From: an uncultured Collinsella sp.
Lineage (GTDB): Bacteria > Actinomycetota > Coriobacteriia > Coriobacteriales > Coriobacteriaceae
DNA length: 50,372 nt
NCBI GenBank assembly: GCA_902479095.1
Contig: CABSNL010000008.1
Span: 1 to 50,372, forward strand
Direction: 5' to 3'
Part shown: in pieces, positions 34,842-42,212 of the stretch
Layout: every line of letters starts with the position of its first letter
Numbering within the stretch: the first letter of the stretch is position 1
Notes under the pieces: model-generated
Database searches by the model: none
Told to the model about the DNA's origin: nothing
Seen by the model: only the letters and a program-made list of their open reading frames with translations
Position numbers and translations under genes: made by a program

Positions 34842-34874
34842 GGGGTTGCCCATATTTGGGCAACCCCCTTTTTG
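34842..34874 (+). terminator. Terminator after gpmI
   Basis: An 11-bp perfect stem (34842-34852 with 34857-34867) with a TATT loop and a T tract (34869-34873). It ends the glycolytic operon before secG. Confidence 0.88.
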
Positions 34875-34976
34875 GTATTTCTGCCATTTCCGCACCGTCC
34901 CCGAGTGGCAGGTAGGGGAGAGCGGGGATTGTGGTACAGTACTGGAGTTTGAATTGTTCTATTAAGGAGCTTATCT

Positions 34977-35231
34977 ATGGGTCCGTTCCAGATTCTTCTG
35001 TTTGTCGTTTGGGCTGTTTCTGCCGTGGCGCTGACGATTCTCGTCCTGATGCATTCCGGTAAGGGTACCGGCGTTTCGGATATGATCGCTAGCTCGCTGT
35101 ATAACTCCAGCTCTGCCACAGGCGTTATGGAGCAGAACCTCGACCGCCTGACCGTCATCATGGCTGTCGTGTTTGCCGTGTGCGTCGTGCTATGTATGTT
35201 CTTCTTCCCGCAGGGCATCGTGGGCTATTAA
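34977..35231 (+). CDS. secG: Preprotein translocase subunit SecG
   Basis: Small accessory subunit of the SecYEG channel. The 84-residue protein has two hydrophobic helices (about 4-24 and 58-80) and the conserved LVLMHSGKGTGVSDM loop between them. Position downstream of the glycolytic genes is the usual place for secG in Gram-positives. ATG 34977 has AAGGAG 7 bases upstream. It is preceded by a terminator, so it has its own promoter. Confidence 0.92.
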   Translation: MGPFQILLFVVWAVSAVALTILVLMHSGKGTGVSDMIASSLYNSSSATGVMEQNLDRLTVIMAVVFAVCVVLCMFFFPQGIVGY

Positions 35232-35253
35232 TCACGAGCTGCATAAGTACTTG

Positions 35254-35286
35254 AAAAGGGTTCCGCAAGTGCGGGACCCTTTTTTG
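35254..35286 (+). terminator. Terminator after secG
   Basis: AAAAGGGT-T-CCGC (35254-35266) pairs with GCGG-G-ACCCTTTT (35271-35284) with one internal mismatch, followed by more T. The symmetrical A and T tracts could let it act on either strand. Confidence 0.85.
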
Positions 35287-35527
35287 TTTACATATTTGTA
35301 ACAGAGTCAAAAATATCACCACATACTTCGCCCAACTAAAGAAATTCTCGACCGTTAACCGGAATTAGCCCCAAATCGTGCATAAAATGCGCTACTGTAT
35401 TGCGAAACGTTGGTCCGTTGTGCATAACCAGCCATAGCAGCGGGCGGCGTTTTGATGGTTCGGATCGGATTGTCTCGACATATGTCCGACTGAACATTAC
35501 TTTGTCCTATCTCATAAGGAGGATGGC
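35287..35527 (+). promoter_or_regulatory. oppA upstream region
   Basis: This 241-base AT-rich gap holds no gene. Visible elements are an imperfect palindrome TGTTTACA...TTGTAACA near 35285-35303 and a 10-base perfect palindrome GACATATGTC (35477-35486) about 40 bases before the start. I see no convincing -35/-10 pair; candidate -10 sequences TAAAAT and TACTGT lie around 35382-35400. Confidence 0.3.
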
Positions 35528-37204
35528 ATGGCTGATTCTATGTTCCACCAGCCCGTTATGGGTCGTCGCGCCTTTGTTGGCGGCACCCTCGCTGCGAGCT
35601 CCATGGCTTTTCTTGCCGCATGCGGCAAGAAGGGCGGCGACGCTTCCGGTTCTGAGTCCGGTTCGACGCTGAACTTCTACATCAACAACCCGGTCTGCAT
35701 CGACCCCTACAATGTCCAGGAGGACCAGGGCACTCAGGTCGAGTACCAGCTCTTTGACGCTCTGACCTCTTATGACGCCGAGAAGAGCGAGATCGTTCCG
35801 CTGGCTTGCGAGTCCTTTGAGGCCAACGACGACGCCACCGAGTTTACCTTCAAGATCAAGAAGGCCAAGTTCCACAACGGTGACGACGTTACCTCCAAGT
35901 CCTTCAAGCTCGGTTGGGAGCGTCTGGTCAACACCAAGTCGGCCATCGCTACCGAGTACGGCCCTTCCGAGGTCTCCTATCACCTTTCCATGGTCGAGGG
36001 CTATGACGACCTGCTTGCCGGTAACGCTACCGAGCTCAGCGGTGTTACTTGCCCCGACGATGAGACCCTCGTCGTCAAGCTGTCTTCCGCTTACGCCGAC
36101 TTCCCCTTCGTTGCCTCTCACCCGGCTCTGGCCCCGGTTCCCGAGTGCGCCGAGTCCGATGTCAAGAGCTTCTACCTTGCACCGGTCGGTAACGGCCCGT
36201 TCATGATGGACGGCAAGTGGGAGGATGGTCAGGAGATCAACCTCAAGAAGTTCGACGATTACTATGGCGACAAGGCCAAGATCGATGGCATCCACTTCCA
36301 GGTCATCAAGGATATGGAGACCGCTTACAAGGAGTTCCAGGCCGGTAACCTCGATGTCTGCGACGTTCCCGTTGCTCAGATCGACGCTGCCAAGAAGGAT
36401 CGCGGTGTGTCCAAGGACGGCTACACCATGGGTGACGGCGAGCGCATGCTGCTCGGCGCCGAGCCTTCCACCTACTACCTGACCTGCAACAACACGGCCG
36501 AGCCGTTCAACAACGCCGACCTGCGCAGGGGTATCTCCCTGGCCATCAACCGTGAGGCCATCTGCAAGACCATCTTCAAGGGTACCCGTACCCCTGCCGA
36601 CGGCATTGTTCCTCCGGGCATCGATGGCTACAAGGAGGGCGCATGGGAGTTCTGCGCCTACGACGTCGACAAGGCTAACGAGTACCTCGACAAGGTTGCT
36701 CCCGCTGGCGCTAACGGCGATCGTGGCATTAACGTGACTCTGTCCTACAACCAGGACGGTGGCCACAAGGAGATCATGGAGTCCATCATCGGCGACCTCG
36801 CCAAGGTTGGCGTTACCGCTGTCTCCGATACCCCCGAGTGGTCTGCCCTGCTCGAGCAGTATCAGAACTTTAACTATCAGTTCGGTCGTCTGGGTTGGAT
36901 TGCTGACTACCCGATCATGGACAACTTCCTGTATCCGCTGTTCCACTCCGACTCCCTCGGTGGCGACAACCGCTCTGGTTACAACAACCCCGAGTTCGAC
37001 GCCAAGGTCGATGAGGCCCGTACCACGGTTGACGACGAAGAGCGCGTCGCTAAGATGCAGGAGGCCGATGCAATGGTCGCTGCCGACTGCCCGGTCATCC
37101 CGGTGATGTTCTACACGCACACCATCGCCGGCTCCGATCGCATCAAGCACCTCTATGTCGATCCGCAGAAGCACGCCGATCTGGGTACCGCTGAGCTCGC
37201 CTAA
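35528..37204 (+). CDS. oppA: Oligopeptide-binding lipoprotein of ABC importer
   Basis: Extracytoplasmic solute-binding protein of family 5. The 558-residue protein has a twin-arginine-like GRRAFVGG and a lipobox LAAC, so it is probably a lipoprotein, possibly exported by Tat. The mature domain shows family features: YQLFDALTSYD, FKIKKAKFHNGDDVTSKSFKLGWERLVN (typical of OppA/MppA), FNNADLRRGISLAINRE and WIADYPIMDNFLYPLF. These resemble true oligopeptide binders more than the protein at 17628. ATG 35528 follows AAGGAGGATGGC. It heads an opp operon. Confidence 0.93.
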   Translation: MADSMFHQPVMGRRAFVGGTLAASSMAFLAACGKKGGDASGSESGSTLNFYINNPVCIDPYNVQEDQGTQVEYQLFDALTSYDAEKSEIVPLACESFEANDDATEFTFKIKKAKFHNGDDVTSKSFKLGWERLVNTKSAIATEYGPSEVSYHLSMVEGYDDLLAGNATELSGVTCPDDETLVVKLSSAYADFPFVASHPALAPVPECAESDVKSFYLAPVGNGPFMMDGKWEDGQEINLKKFDDYYGDKAKIDGIHFQVIKDMETAYKEFQAGNLDVCDVPVAQIDAAKKDRGVSKDGYTMGDGERMLLGAEPSTYYLTCNNTAEPFNNADLRRGISLAINREAICKTIFKGTRTPADGIVPPGIDGYKEGAWEFCAYDVDKANEYLDKVAPAGANGDRGINVTLSYNQDGGHKEIMESIIGDLAKVGVTAVSDTPEWSALLEQYQNFNYQFGRLGWIADYPIMDNFLYPLFHSDSLGGDNRSGYNNPEFDAKVDEARTTVDDEERVAKMQEADAMVAADCPVIPVMFYTHTIAGSDRIKHLYVDPQKHADLGTAELA

Positions 37205-37300
37205 GAGTTTGCAGCTTCCGTGAGGGTCAAGTATTTACGTAGACCTCATGGGAAACATACAGTTCTCCCTAACCTGGGGTAAACTGGCTGATGGTAATTT

Positions 37301-37330
37301 TGGGATGCCGGTCTGGCGATCGGCATCCCA
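37301..37330 (+). terminator. Intercistronic hairpin between oppA and oppB
   Basis: A perfect 10-bp stem (37301-37310 with 37321-37330) without a T tract. As at the first importer, it separates the abundant binding protein from the membrane subunits. Confidence 0.55.
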
Positions 37331-37360
37331 TTTAGGTTAATCCCTAGATAGGGGAGTGGT

Positions 37361-38398
37361 ATGGGTAAGTACATCGTTAAACGTGTGCTTCAGTTCATCC
37401 CGGTGTTTTTGGGCGTTACGCTGATTCTGTTCGCCCTTCAGAATATCGTGCCGGGAGATCCGATCAAGCTGATCGGTGGAGACAAGGCTCTGTCCCCCGA
37501 GGTGGAGCTTCAGCTTCGCGTCCGCTATCACCTGGTCCAGTCGGACGAGGACGGCAACGCGATCCTTGACGAGAACGGCGACCCCGTTCAAACGTCGCTC
37601 GTGGACCGTTACTTGTATTACATGAACGGCCTGCTTCATGGCGATCTGGGCAATTCGTATCAGCGCAAGCTGCCGGTTACGGAAATCTTTGCCCAGAAGT
37701 ATCCGTATACGGTCAAACTTGCCGCGTGCGCCATCGTGCTCGAGGCAATCATGGGTATCGGTGCGGGTATCATTTCGGCGGTAAAGCGTTATTCCTTCTG
37801 GGATATTTTGGTAACGCTCACCACGTCGATCCTCGTTGCGGTCCCGGCCTTCTGGCTCGGTATGTTGCTGCAGCTGTTCTTTGGCGTCATCCTCAAGGAC
37901 GCTACGGGCGGTGCAATCTCCATGCCGATCTCGGGTGCCGGCGGTTCCAGCTCTCAGTATCAGGATTGGATGCACTATGTGCTTCCGACCATTACGCTGG
38001 CTTCGGTTTCGACCGCTTATGCCGCCCGCATTATGCGCTCGCAGCTGCTTGACGTCATGAACCAGGATTACATCCGCACGGCAAAGGCCAAGGGTCTCTC
38101 CAATCGCGCGATCATCGTCAAGCATGCGCTTAAGAATGCACTCATCCCCGTCGTTACCTATATTGGTGTCGACTTTGGTGGCATGCTTTCGGGCGCCATC
38201 CTGACCGAGACGGTCTTCAACTGGCCCGGTATCGGCTATGAGGTCTATCGCGCCATTAGCATGCGTGACTGGCCCATCGTTATGGGCGGCGTTACGCTCA
38301 TCGTCGTCGTCGTCATGGTGATTAACTTGCTCGTCGACATTAGCTATGCATTCCTCGACCCGCGCATCCGCCTTGGCGGTCCGTCGGATAAGGCCTAA
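37361..38398 (+). CDS. oppB: Oligopeptide ABC importer permease OppB
   Basis: Membrane subunit with about six helices, 345 residues. Family features: IVKRVLQFIPVFLGVTLILFALQNIVPGDP at the N-terminus, MNGLLHGDLGNSYQ, EAA loop QLLDVMNQDYIRTAKAKGLSNRAIIVKHALKN, and the C-terminal ETVFNWPGIGYEVYRAI. It has an insertion in the first periplasmic loop (residues 55-90, rich in Asp and Glu). AGGGGAGTGG provides the ribosome site. Confidence 0.94.
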   Translation: MGKYIVKRVLQFIPVFLGVTLILFALQNIVPGDPIKLIGGDKALSPEVELQLRVRYHLVQSDEDGNAILDENGDPVQTSLVDRYLYYMNGLLHGDLGNSYQRKLPVTEIFAQKYPYTVKLAACAIVLEAIMGIGAGIISAVKRYSFWDILVTLTTSILVAVPAFWLGMLLQLFFGVILKDATGGAISMPISGAGGSSSQYQDWMHYVLPTITLASVSTAYAARIMRSQLLDVMNQDYIRTAKAKGLSNRAIIVKHALKNALIPVVTYIGVDFGGMLSGAILTETVFNWPGIGYEVYRAISMRDWPIVMGGVTLIVVVVMVINLLVDISYAFLDPRIRLGGPSDKA

Positions 38399-38412
38399 GG
38401 GAGGTACGTCTC

Positions 38413-39348
38413 ATGCAGGAAACTGATTCTCAGTCTCAGGAGCAGGCTACCGCCACCAAGGCCGCATCTGCTCCCGCCAAGTCCCGCACGCTGTGGGGCG
38501 ACGCTTTTAAGCGTCTTCGCAAGAACAAGCTCGCCGTTATCGGTGTCTGCTGGATCATCATCGTCGTTGTTGTTGCCCTGACCGCAGATCTGTGGGCTAA
38601 GCCCTGGCTCGGTTCGCCAACGGCTTCCGACTCGACCACCATGGCCGAGACGTCGTTGATGGCTCCGTGTGCAGAGCACCCGTTTGGCACCGACGCCCTT
38701 GGTCGTGACATTCTCGTCCGCGTTATCTACGGTGCACGTGTTTCACTTTCCGTCGGTATTATGGCCACTGCGATCTCCACGGTGATTGGTCTGGTCATGG
38801 GTGCTCTGGCCGGTTTCTACGGCGGCATCTGGGATACGATCATCATGCGCTGTGCGGATATTTTCCTGGCGTTCCCGTACGTGCTTTTCGTTGTCGCCAT
38901 GATCGCCGTTATCGGCCGTGGTCTTCAGAACGTCTTTTTTGCCATCGGCATTCTCGGCTGGCCTTCGATTGCGCGTGTCTTCCGCTCTGCAATCTTGACG
39001 GTCAAGGAAAACGATTATGTTGACGCTGCGCGCGCGATGGGTGCATCTGATGCTCGTATCGTCGTGCGTCACATCTTCCCGAACTCCGTCGCCTCCATCG
39101 TGGTCTACGCGACCATGAACATTGGTGGCGCCATTCTGACCGAGTCCGCTCTGTCCTTCCTCGGCATGGGCGTTATTCCGCCTACGCCTTCGTGGGGCTC
39201 CATGATTCAGGACGGTCAGCAGTATCTTCTGACTGCTCCCTGGATGATGATCATGCCCGGTCTGGCAATTCTTTCGACGGTGCTCGCCTTCACCCTGCTG
39301 GGTGACGGTCTGCGCGACGCCCTCGACGTCAAGATGAAGGACGCATAA
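38413..39348 (+). CDS. oppC: Oligopeptide ABC importer permease OppC
   Basis: Second membrane subunit, 311 residues. It begins with a Gln/Ala/Thr-rich hydrophilic tail, then LWGDAFKRLRKNKLAVIGVCWIIIV, the signature HPFGTDALGRDILVRVIYGARVSLSVG, EAA loop VKENDYVDAARAMGASDARIVVRHIFPN, and ESALSFLGMGVIPPTPSWGSMIQDGQ. It is 14 bases after oppB and 2 bases before oppD. Confidence 0.94.
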   Translation: MQETDSQSQEQATATKAASAPAKSRTLWGDAFKRLRKNKLAVIGVCWIIIVVVVALTADLWAKPWLGSPTASDSTTMAETSLMAPCAEHPFGTDALGRDILVRVIYGARVSLSVGIMATAISTVIGLVMGALAGFYGGIWDTIIMRCADIFLAFPYVLFVVAMIAVIGRGLQNVFFAIGILGWPSIARVFRSAILTVKENDYVDAARAMGASDARIVVRHIFPNSVASIVVYATMNIGGAILTESALSFLGMGVIPPTPSWGSMIQDGQQYLLTAPWMMIMPGLAILSTVLAFTLLGDGLRDALDVKMKDA

Positions 39349-39350
39349 GG

Positions 39351-40442
39351 ATGAAGAAGAACAAGAACTATGTGGACCTGAAGGACCAGCCGGTTCCCGA
39401 GGGCCAGCATCTGCTCGAGGTCGATGACCTTAAGATGTATTTCCACACCGAGGATGGCGTTGTTCGCGCTGTCGACGGTGTCTCCTACACGCTCGATCGC
39501 GGCGAGACCCTGGGCGTCGTCGGTGAGTCCGGCTCCGGTAAGTCCGTGACCGCCATGACCATCATGGGTCTTATCTCGATGCCTCCGGGAAAGATCGAGG
39601 GCGGCGACGTTCGCTATCGCGGTCGTTCTATCCTCGAGATGACCGAGGAAGAGATGCAGCACATTCGCGGTAACGACATCGCGATGATCTTCCAGGATCC
39701 TATGACCTCCTTGAACCCGGTCTATAAGATCGGCAAGCAGGTGGGCGAGGGTCTTCGTCTGCACCGCGGCTACTCCAAGCAGGAGGCGCTCAAGCGTGCC
39801 ACTGAGCTTTTGGACCTCGTTGGTATTCCCGAGCCCGAGAAGCGCGTCAATGAGTATCCGCACCAGTTCTCTGGCGGTATGCGTCAGCGCGTCATGATTG
39901 CCATGGCTCTTGCCTGCGATCCCGATATTTTGATTGCCGACGAGCCCACGACTGCCCTGGACGTTACCATTCAGGCTCAGATTATTGAGCTTATGCAGGA
40001 AATGCAGGAGAAGAACGGCAACGCCATCATCATGATCACCCATGACCTGGGCGTTGTCGCTGATATGGCCGACAAGATCATGGTTATGTACGCCGGCCGT
40101 CCCGTCGAGTTCGGTACTGCTGAGGAAATCTTCTACGAGAGCCGCCACCCCTACACCTGGGGCCTTATCCGCTCCATCCCGGAGCAGGCCATCGATGAGA
40201 AGAAGCCGCTTACGCCGATTCATGGCAACCCGCCTTCGCTCATGAACCTGCCCGAGGGCTGCGTGTTCTCTCCTCGCTGCCCCTATGCGACGGATAAGTG
40301 CCGCAAGCAGCGCCCCGAGCGTTTTGTTACCGAGTCTGGTCACTATTCTGCGTGCCACTACGCTGGCGACCCCGAGTTCCTCAAGAACGCTCCTGTGACG
40401 TCCCGTACGCGCAAGGATTCCAAGAAGGGAGGCGAGGCGTAA
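39351..40442 (+). CDS. oppD: Oligopeptide ABC importer ATPase OppD
   Basis: ATPase subunit, 363 residues, with Walker A GESGSGKSVT, Q-loop MIFQDPMTSLNPVY, signature FSGGMRQRV, Walker B ILIADEPTTALDVT and H-loop MITHD. The C-terminal oligopeptide/dipeptide extension contains the cysteine cluster GCVFSPRCPYATDKCRKQ...CHY, which in this family can bind a 4Fe-4S cluster. Its TAA overlaps the oppF ATG by one base. Confidence 0.94.
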   Translation: MKKNKNYVDLKDQPVPEGQHLLEVDDLKMYFHTEDGVVRAVDGVSYTLDRGETLGVVGESGSGKSVTAMTIMGLISMPPGKIEGGDVRYRGRSILEMTEEEMQHIRGNDIAMIFQDPMTSLNPVYKIGKQVGEGLRLHRGYSKQEALKRATELLDLVGIPEPEKRVNEYPHQFSGGMRQRVMIAMALACDPDILIADEPTTALDVTIQAQIIELMQEMQEKNGNAIIMITHDLGVVADMADKIMVMYAGRPVEFGTAEEIFYESRHPYTWGLIRSIPEQAIDEKKPLTPIHGNPPSLMNLPEGCVFSPRCPYATDKCRKQRPERFVTESGHYSACHYAGDPEFLKNAPVTSRTRKDSKKGGEA

Positions 40443-41470
40443 TGGCAGATACCAACGAGCGTACTCCGCTGCTGAAGGTCGAGCACCTCTCTAAGGAGTT
40501 CCCCGCTGAGTCCGGCATGTTCGCCAAGCGCTTCTCCAAGCGTGTCGTCTCTGCTGTAAATGACATCTCTTTTGAGATTTATCCTGGCGAGACCTTCGGT
40601 CTGGTTGGCGAGTCTGGTTGCGGTAAGTCCACCACGGGCCGTACTATCATGCGCCTGACCAAGCCGACCGCCGGTAAGGTGTTCTTCCAGGGTAAAGATG
40701 TTGCCGAGATGAGCAAGCATGAGATCAAGGACATGCGTCGCGAGATGCAGTTTATCTTCCAAGATCCTTATGCTTCGCTCAACCCTCGTATGACCATCGG
40801 TGAGATCGTCTCCGAGCCCATGACCATTCACGGCGTGGGCACCAAGGAGGAGCGCATTGAGCGCGTCCGCGAGCTTCTCGACGTTGTCGGACTGAACCCC
40901 GAGCACATCAACCGTTATCCTCATGAGTTCTCCGGCGGTCAGCGTCAGCGTGTCGGCATCGCCCGCGCTTTCGCTTTGAAGCCCAAGCTGATCATCTGCG
41001 ACGAGCCGGTTTCCGCTTTGGATGTGTCCATTCAGGCCCAGGTTCTGAACCTGCTCAAGGAACTCCAAGACAAGTTCGGTACCGCGTATCTGTTTATCGC
41101 TCACGACCTGTCCGTCGTGCAGCACATTTCCGATCGCGTTGCCGTTATGTATCTGGGTAAGATGGTTGAGGTTTCGGACTGGAAGACGCTCTATAGCGAG
41201 CCTCACCATCCGTACACGCAGTCGCTGCTGTCTGCCGTGCCGGTTCCCGATCCTGATATCCAGAAGACGCGCAAGCGCATCATCCTCGCTGGCGATCCGC
41301 CGTCGCCGCTGGATCCGCCGACCGGCTGCCGTTTCCACACGCGCTGCCCGATCGCGCAGGGTATCTGCTCTGAGAAGCTTCCCGAGTTTAAGGAAGTCGC
41401 ACCGGGTCACTGCTGCGCCTGCCACTTCGCGGAGCCGTTCCCGATCAAGGAATCGCACATCGACCTGTAG
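40442..41470 (+). CDS. oppF: Oligopeptide ABC importer ATPase OppF
   Basis: Second ATPase, 342 residues, with Walker A GESGCGKSTT, Q-loop FIFQDPYASLNPRM, signature FSGGQRQRVG, Walker B LIICDEPVSALDVS and H-loop FIAHD. The C-terminal extension has cysteines GCRFHTRCPIAQGICSEK...CCACHF. ATG 40442 is used because of the TAATG overlap with oppD; the frame is open further upstream inside oppD. A family A palindrome starts about 18 bases after its stop and may act as the operon's 3' structure. Confidence 0.94.
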   Translation: MADTNERTPLLKVEHLSKEFPAESGMFAKRFSKRVVSAVNDISFEIYPGETFGLVGESGCGKSTTGRTIMRLTKPTAGKVFFQGKDVAEMSKHEIKDMRREMQFIFQDPYASLNPRMTIGEIVSEPMTIHGVGTKEERIERVRELLDVVGLNPEHINRYPHEFSGGQRQRVGIARAFALKPKLIICDEPVSALDVSIQAQVLNLLKELQDKFGTAYLFIAHDLSVVQHISDRVAVMYLGKMVEVSDWKTLYSEPHHPYTQSLLSAVPVPDPDIQKTRKRIILAGDPPSPLDPPTGCRFHTRCPIAQGICSEKLPEFKEVAPGHCCACHFAEPFPIKESHIDL

Positions 41471-41487
41471 TCGGTTGTTCTCGTCCG

Positions 41488-41612
41488 GTCCCGCCCTGAA
41501 GTTACTTTTCAGAACGTCCTCGGACATGCAAGAAACCCCTGCTGCGCACTTCGTGCGGCGGGGGTTTCTTGCGTCCTGCGGAGTGTTCTGAAAAGTAACT
41601 TCAGGGCGGGCC
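41488..41612. repeat. Family A palindromic element, copy 1
   Basis: Perfect 26-bp outer arms (41490-41515 with 41585-41610) enclose two 13-base asymmetric internal segments, GTCCTCGGACATG (41516-41528) and CGTCCTGCGGAGT (41572-41584). These enclose a perfect 11-bp inner stem (41529-41539 with 41561-41571) and an apical loop with the mini-hairpin TGCGCACTTCGTGC (41543-41556). Copy 2 at 41795-41919 shares the internal segments and apex but not the arm sequences. It begins just after oppF. Function unknown. Confidence 0.85.
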
Positions 41613-41678
41613 CTGCGGTAACTCGGCAGGGGGAGTGCGATTCCTTGATCGCTTACTTAATCTGATGAGAAATTGAGT

Positions 41679-41733
41679 GAGGCCGGAGCTTTGGCTCCGG
41701 CCTCCTTATATAAGGGCTCGGCTTTGCCGAGCC
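41679..41733. repeat. Two tandem perfect hairpins between the family A elements
   Basis: An 11-bp perfect stem with a TTTG loop (41679-41689 with 41694-41704) is followed after TTATATAAG by an 8-bp perfect stem with a TTT loop (41715-41722 with 41726-41733). There is no T tract, so standard termination is unlikely. No gene is visible in 41471-42063 apart from these structures and the tRNA promoter. Confidence 0.6.
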
Positions 41734-41794
41734 ACCAAATTTACATCAGCCCCCAGAACATGTTTGAGAACTGTGCCTGAAGTATGTATTTGCA

Positions 41795-41919
41795 GGCCCC
41801 GAATCGGTGTTGCCTCCCGGCGCATTCCGCAGGGGGAGCGATATTTTGCAGCACGAAGTGCGCAACAAAATATCGCTCATGCCCGAGGACGCGCCGGGAG
41901 GCAACACCGATTCGGGGCC
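41795..41919. repeat. Family A palindromic element, copy 2 (inverted orientation)
   Basis: Perfect 29-bp outer arms (41795-41823 with 41891-41919) and a perfect 12-bp inner stem (41837-41848 with 41866-41877). Read on the minus strand, the internal segments are GTCCTCGGGCATG and CCCCCTGCGGAAT, and the apex holds TGCGCACTTCGTGC (41851-41864). These match copy 1 in 12/13, 10/13 and 14/14 positions, while the arms share no sequence. It faces copy 1 in opposite orientation. Confidence 0.85.
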
Positions 41920-41957
41920 GAACATATAGATCTACCAGCGCATTTACAAATTCGTAA

Positions 41958-42006
41958 ACTTTTTTGAAAAAAGTGCTTGCACAGTTCTCGAATCATAGGT
42001 TATTAT
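41958..42006 (+). promoter_or_regulatory. tRNA-Leu promoter with palindromic upstream element
   Basis: -35 TTGCAC (41977-41982) and -10 TATTAT (42001-42006) are 18 bases apart. Directly upstream is the perfect palindrome ACTTTTTTGAAAAAAGT (41958-41974), found in closely similar form before two other tRNA promoters in this window. Confidence 0.75.
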
Positions 42007-42063
42007 CTTCCTCGTTGAACGAGCGGGTCCAACAAAACGAACCGTGAATCAACAACATAGCAT

Positions 42064-42153
42064 GTCGGAGTGGCGGAATTGGCAGACGCGCTAGCTTGAG
42101 GTGCTAGTGACCGCTTTTTGGTCATGCGGGTTCAAGTCCCGCCTCCGACACCA
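42064..42153 (+). tRNA. tRNA-Leu (anticodon GAG)
   Basis: Acceptor stem GTCGGAG (42064-42070) pairs with CTCCGAC (42143-42149), followed by A and an encoded CCA (42151-42153). The anticodon loop TTGAGGT gives GAG. A long variable arm, typical of class II tRNA-Leu, lies between the anticodon and T arms. A strong promoter lies about 57 bases upstream. Confidence 0.95.
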
Positions 42154-42164
42154 TCGCATTTGAG

Positions 42165-42186
42165 AAGCCTCTTCGGAGGCTTTTTT
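42165..42186 (+). terminator. Terminator after tRNA-Leu
   Basis: A 7-bp stem (42165-42171 with 42176-42182) with a TTCG tetraloop ends in a T tract (42181-42186). Confidence 0.85.
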
Positions 42187-42212
42187 GTTACCGATAGACG
42201 GTGGGGTCCACG

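Noticed and set aside
41488..41919. Integron attC sites as an explanation for the family A palindromes
   Set aside because: attC sites also fold with conserved ends, but the RYYYAAC/GTTRRRY core sites are not present at the arm boundaries and no integrase is nearby.
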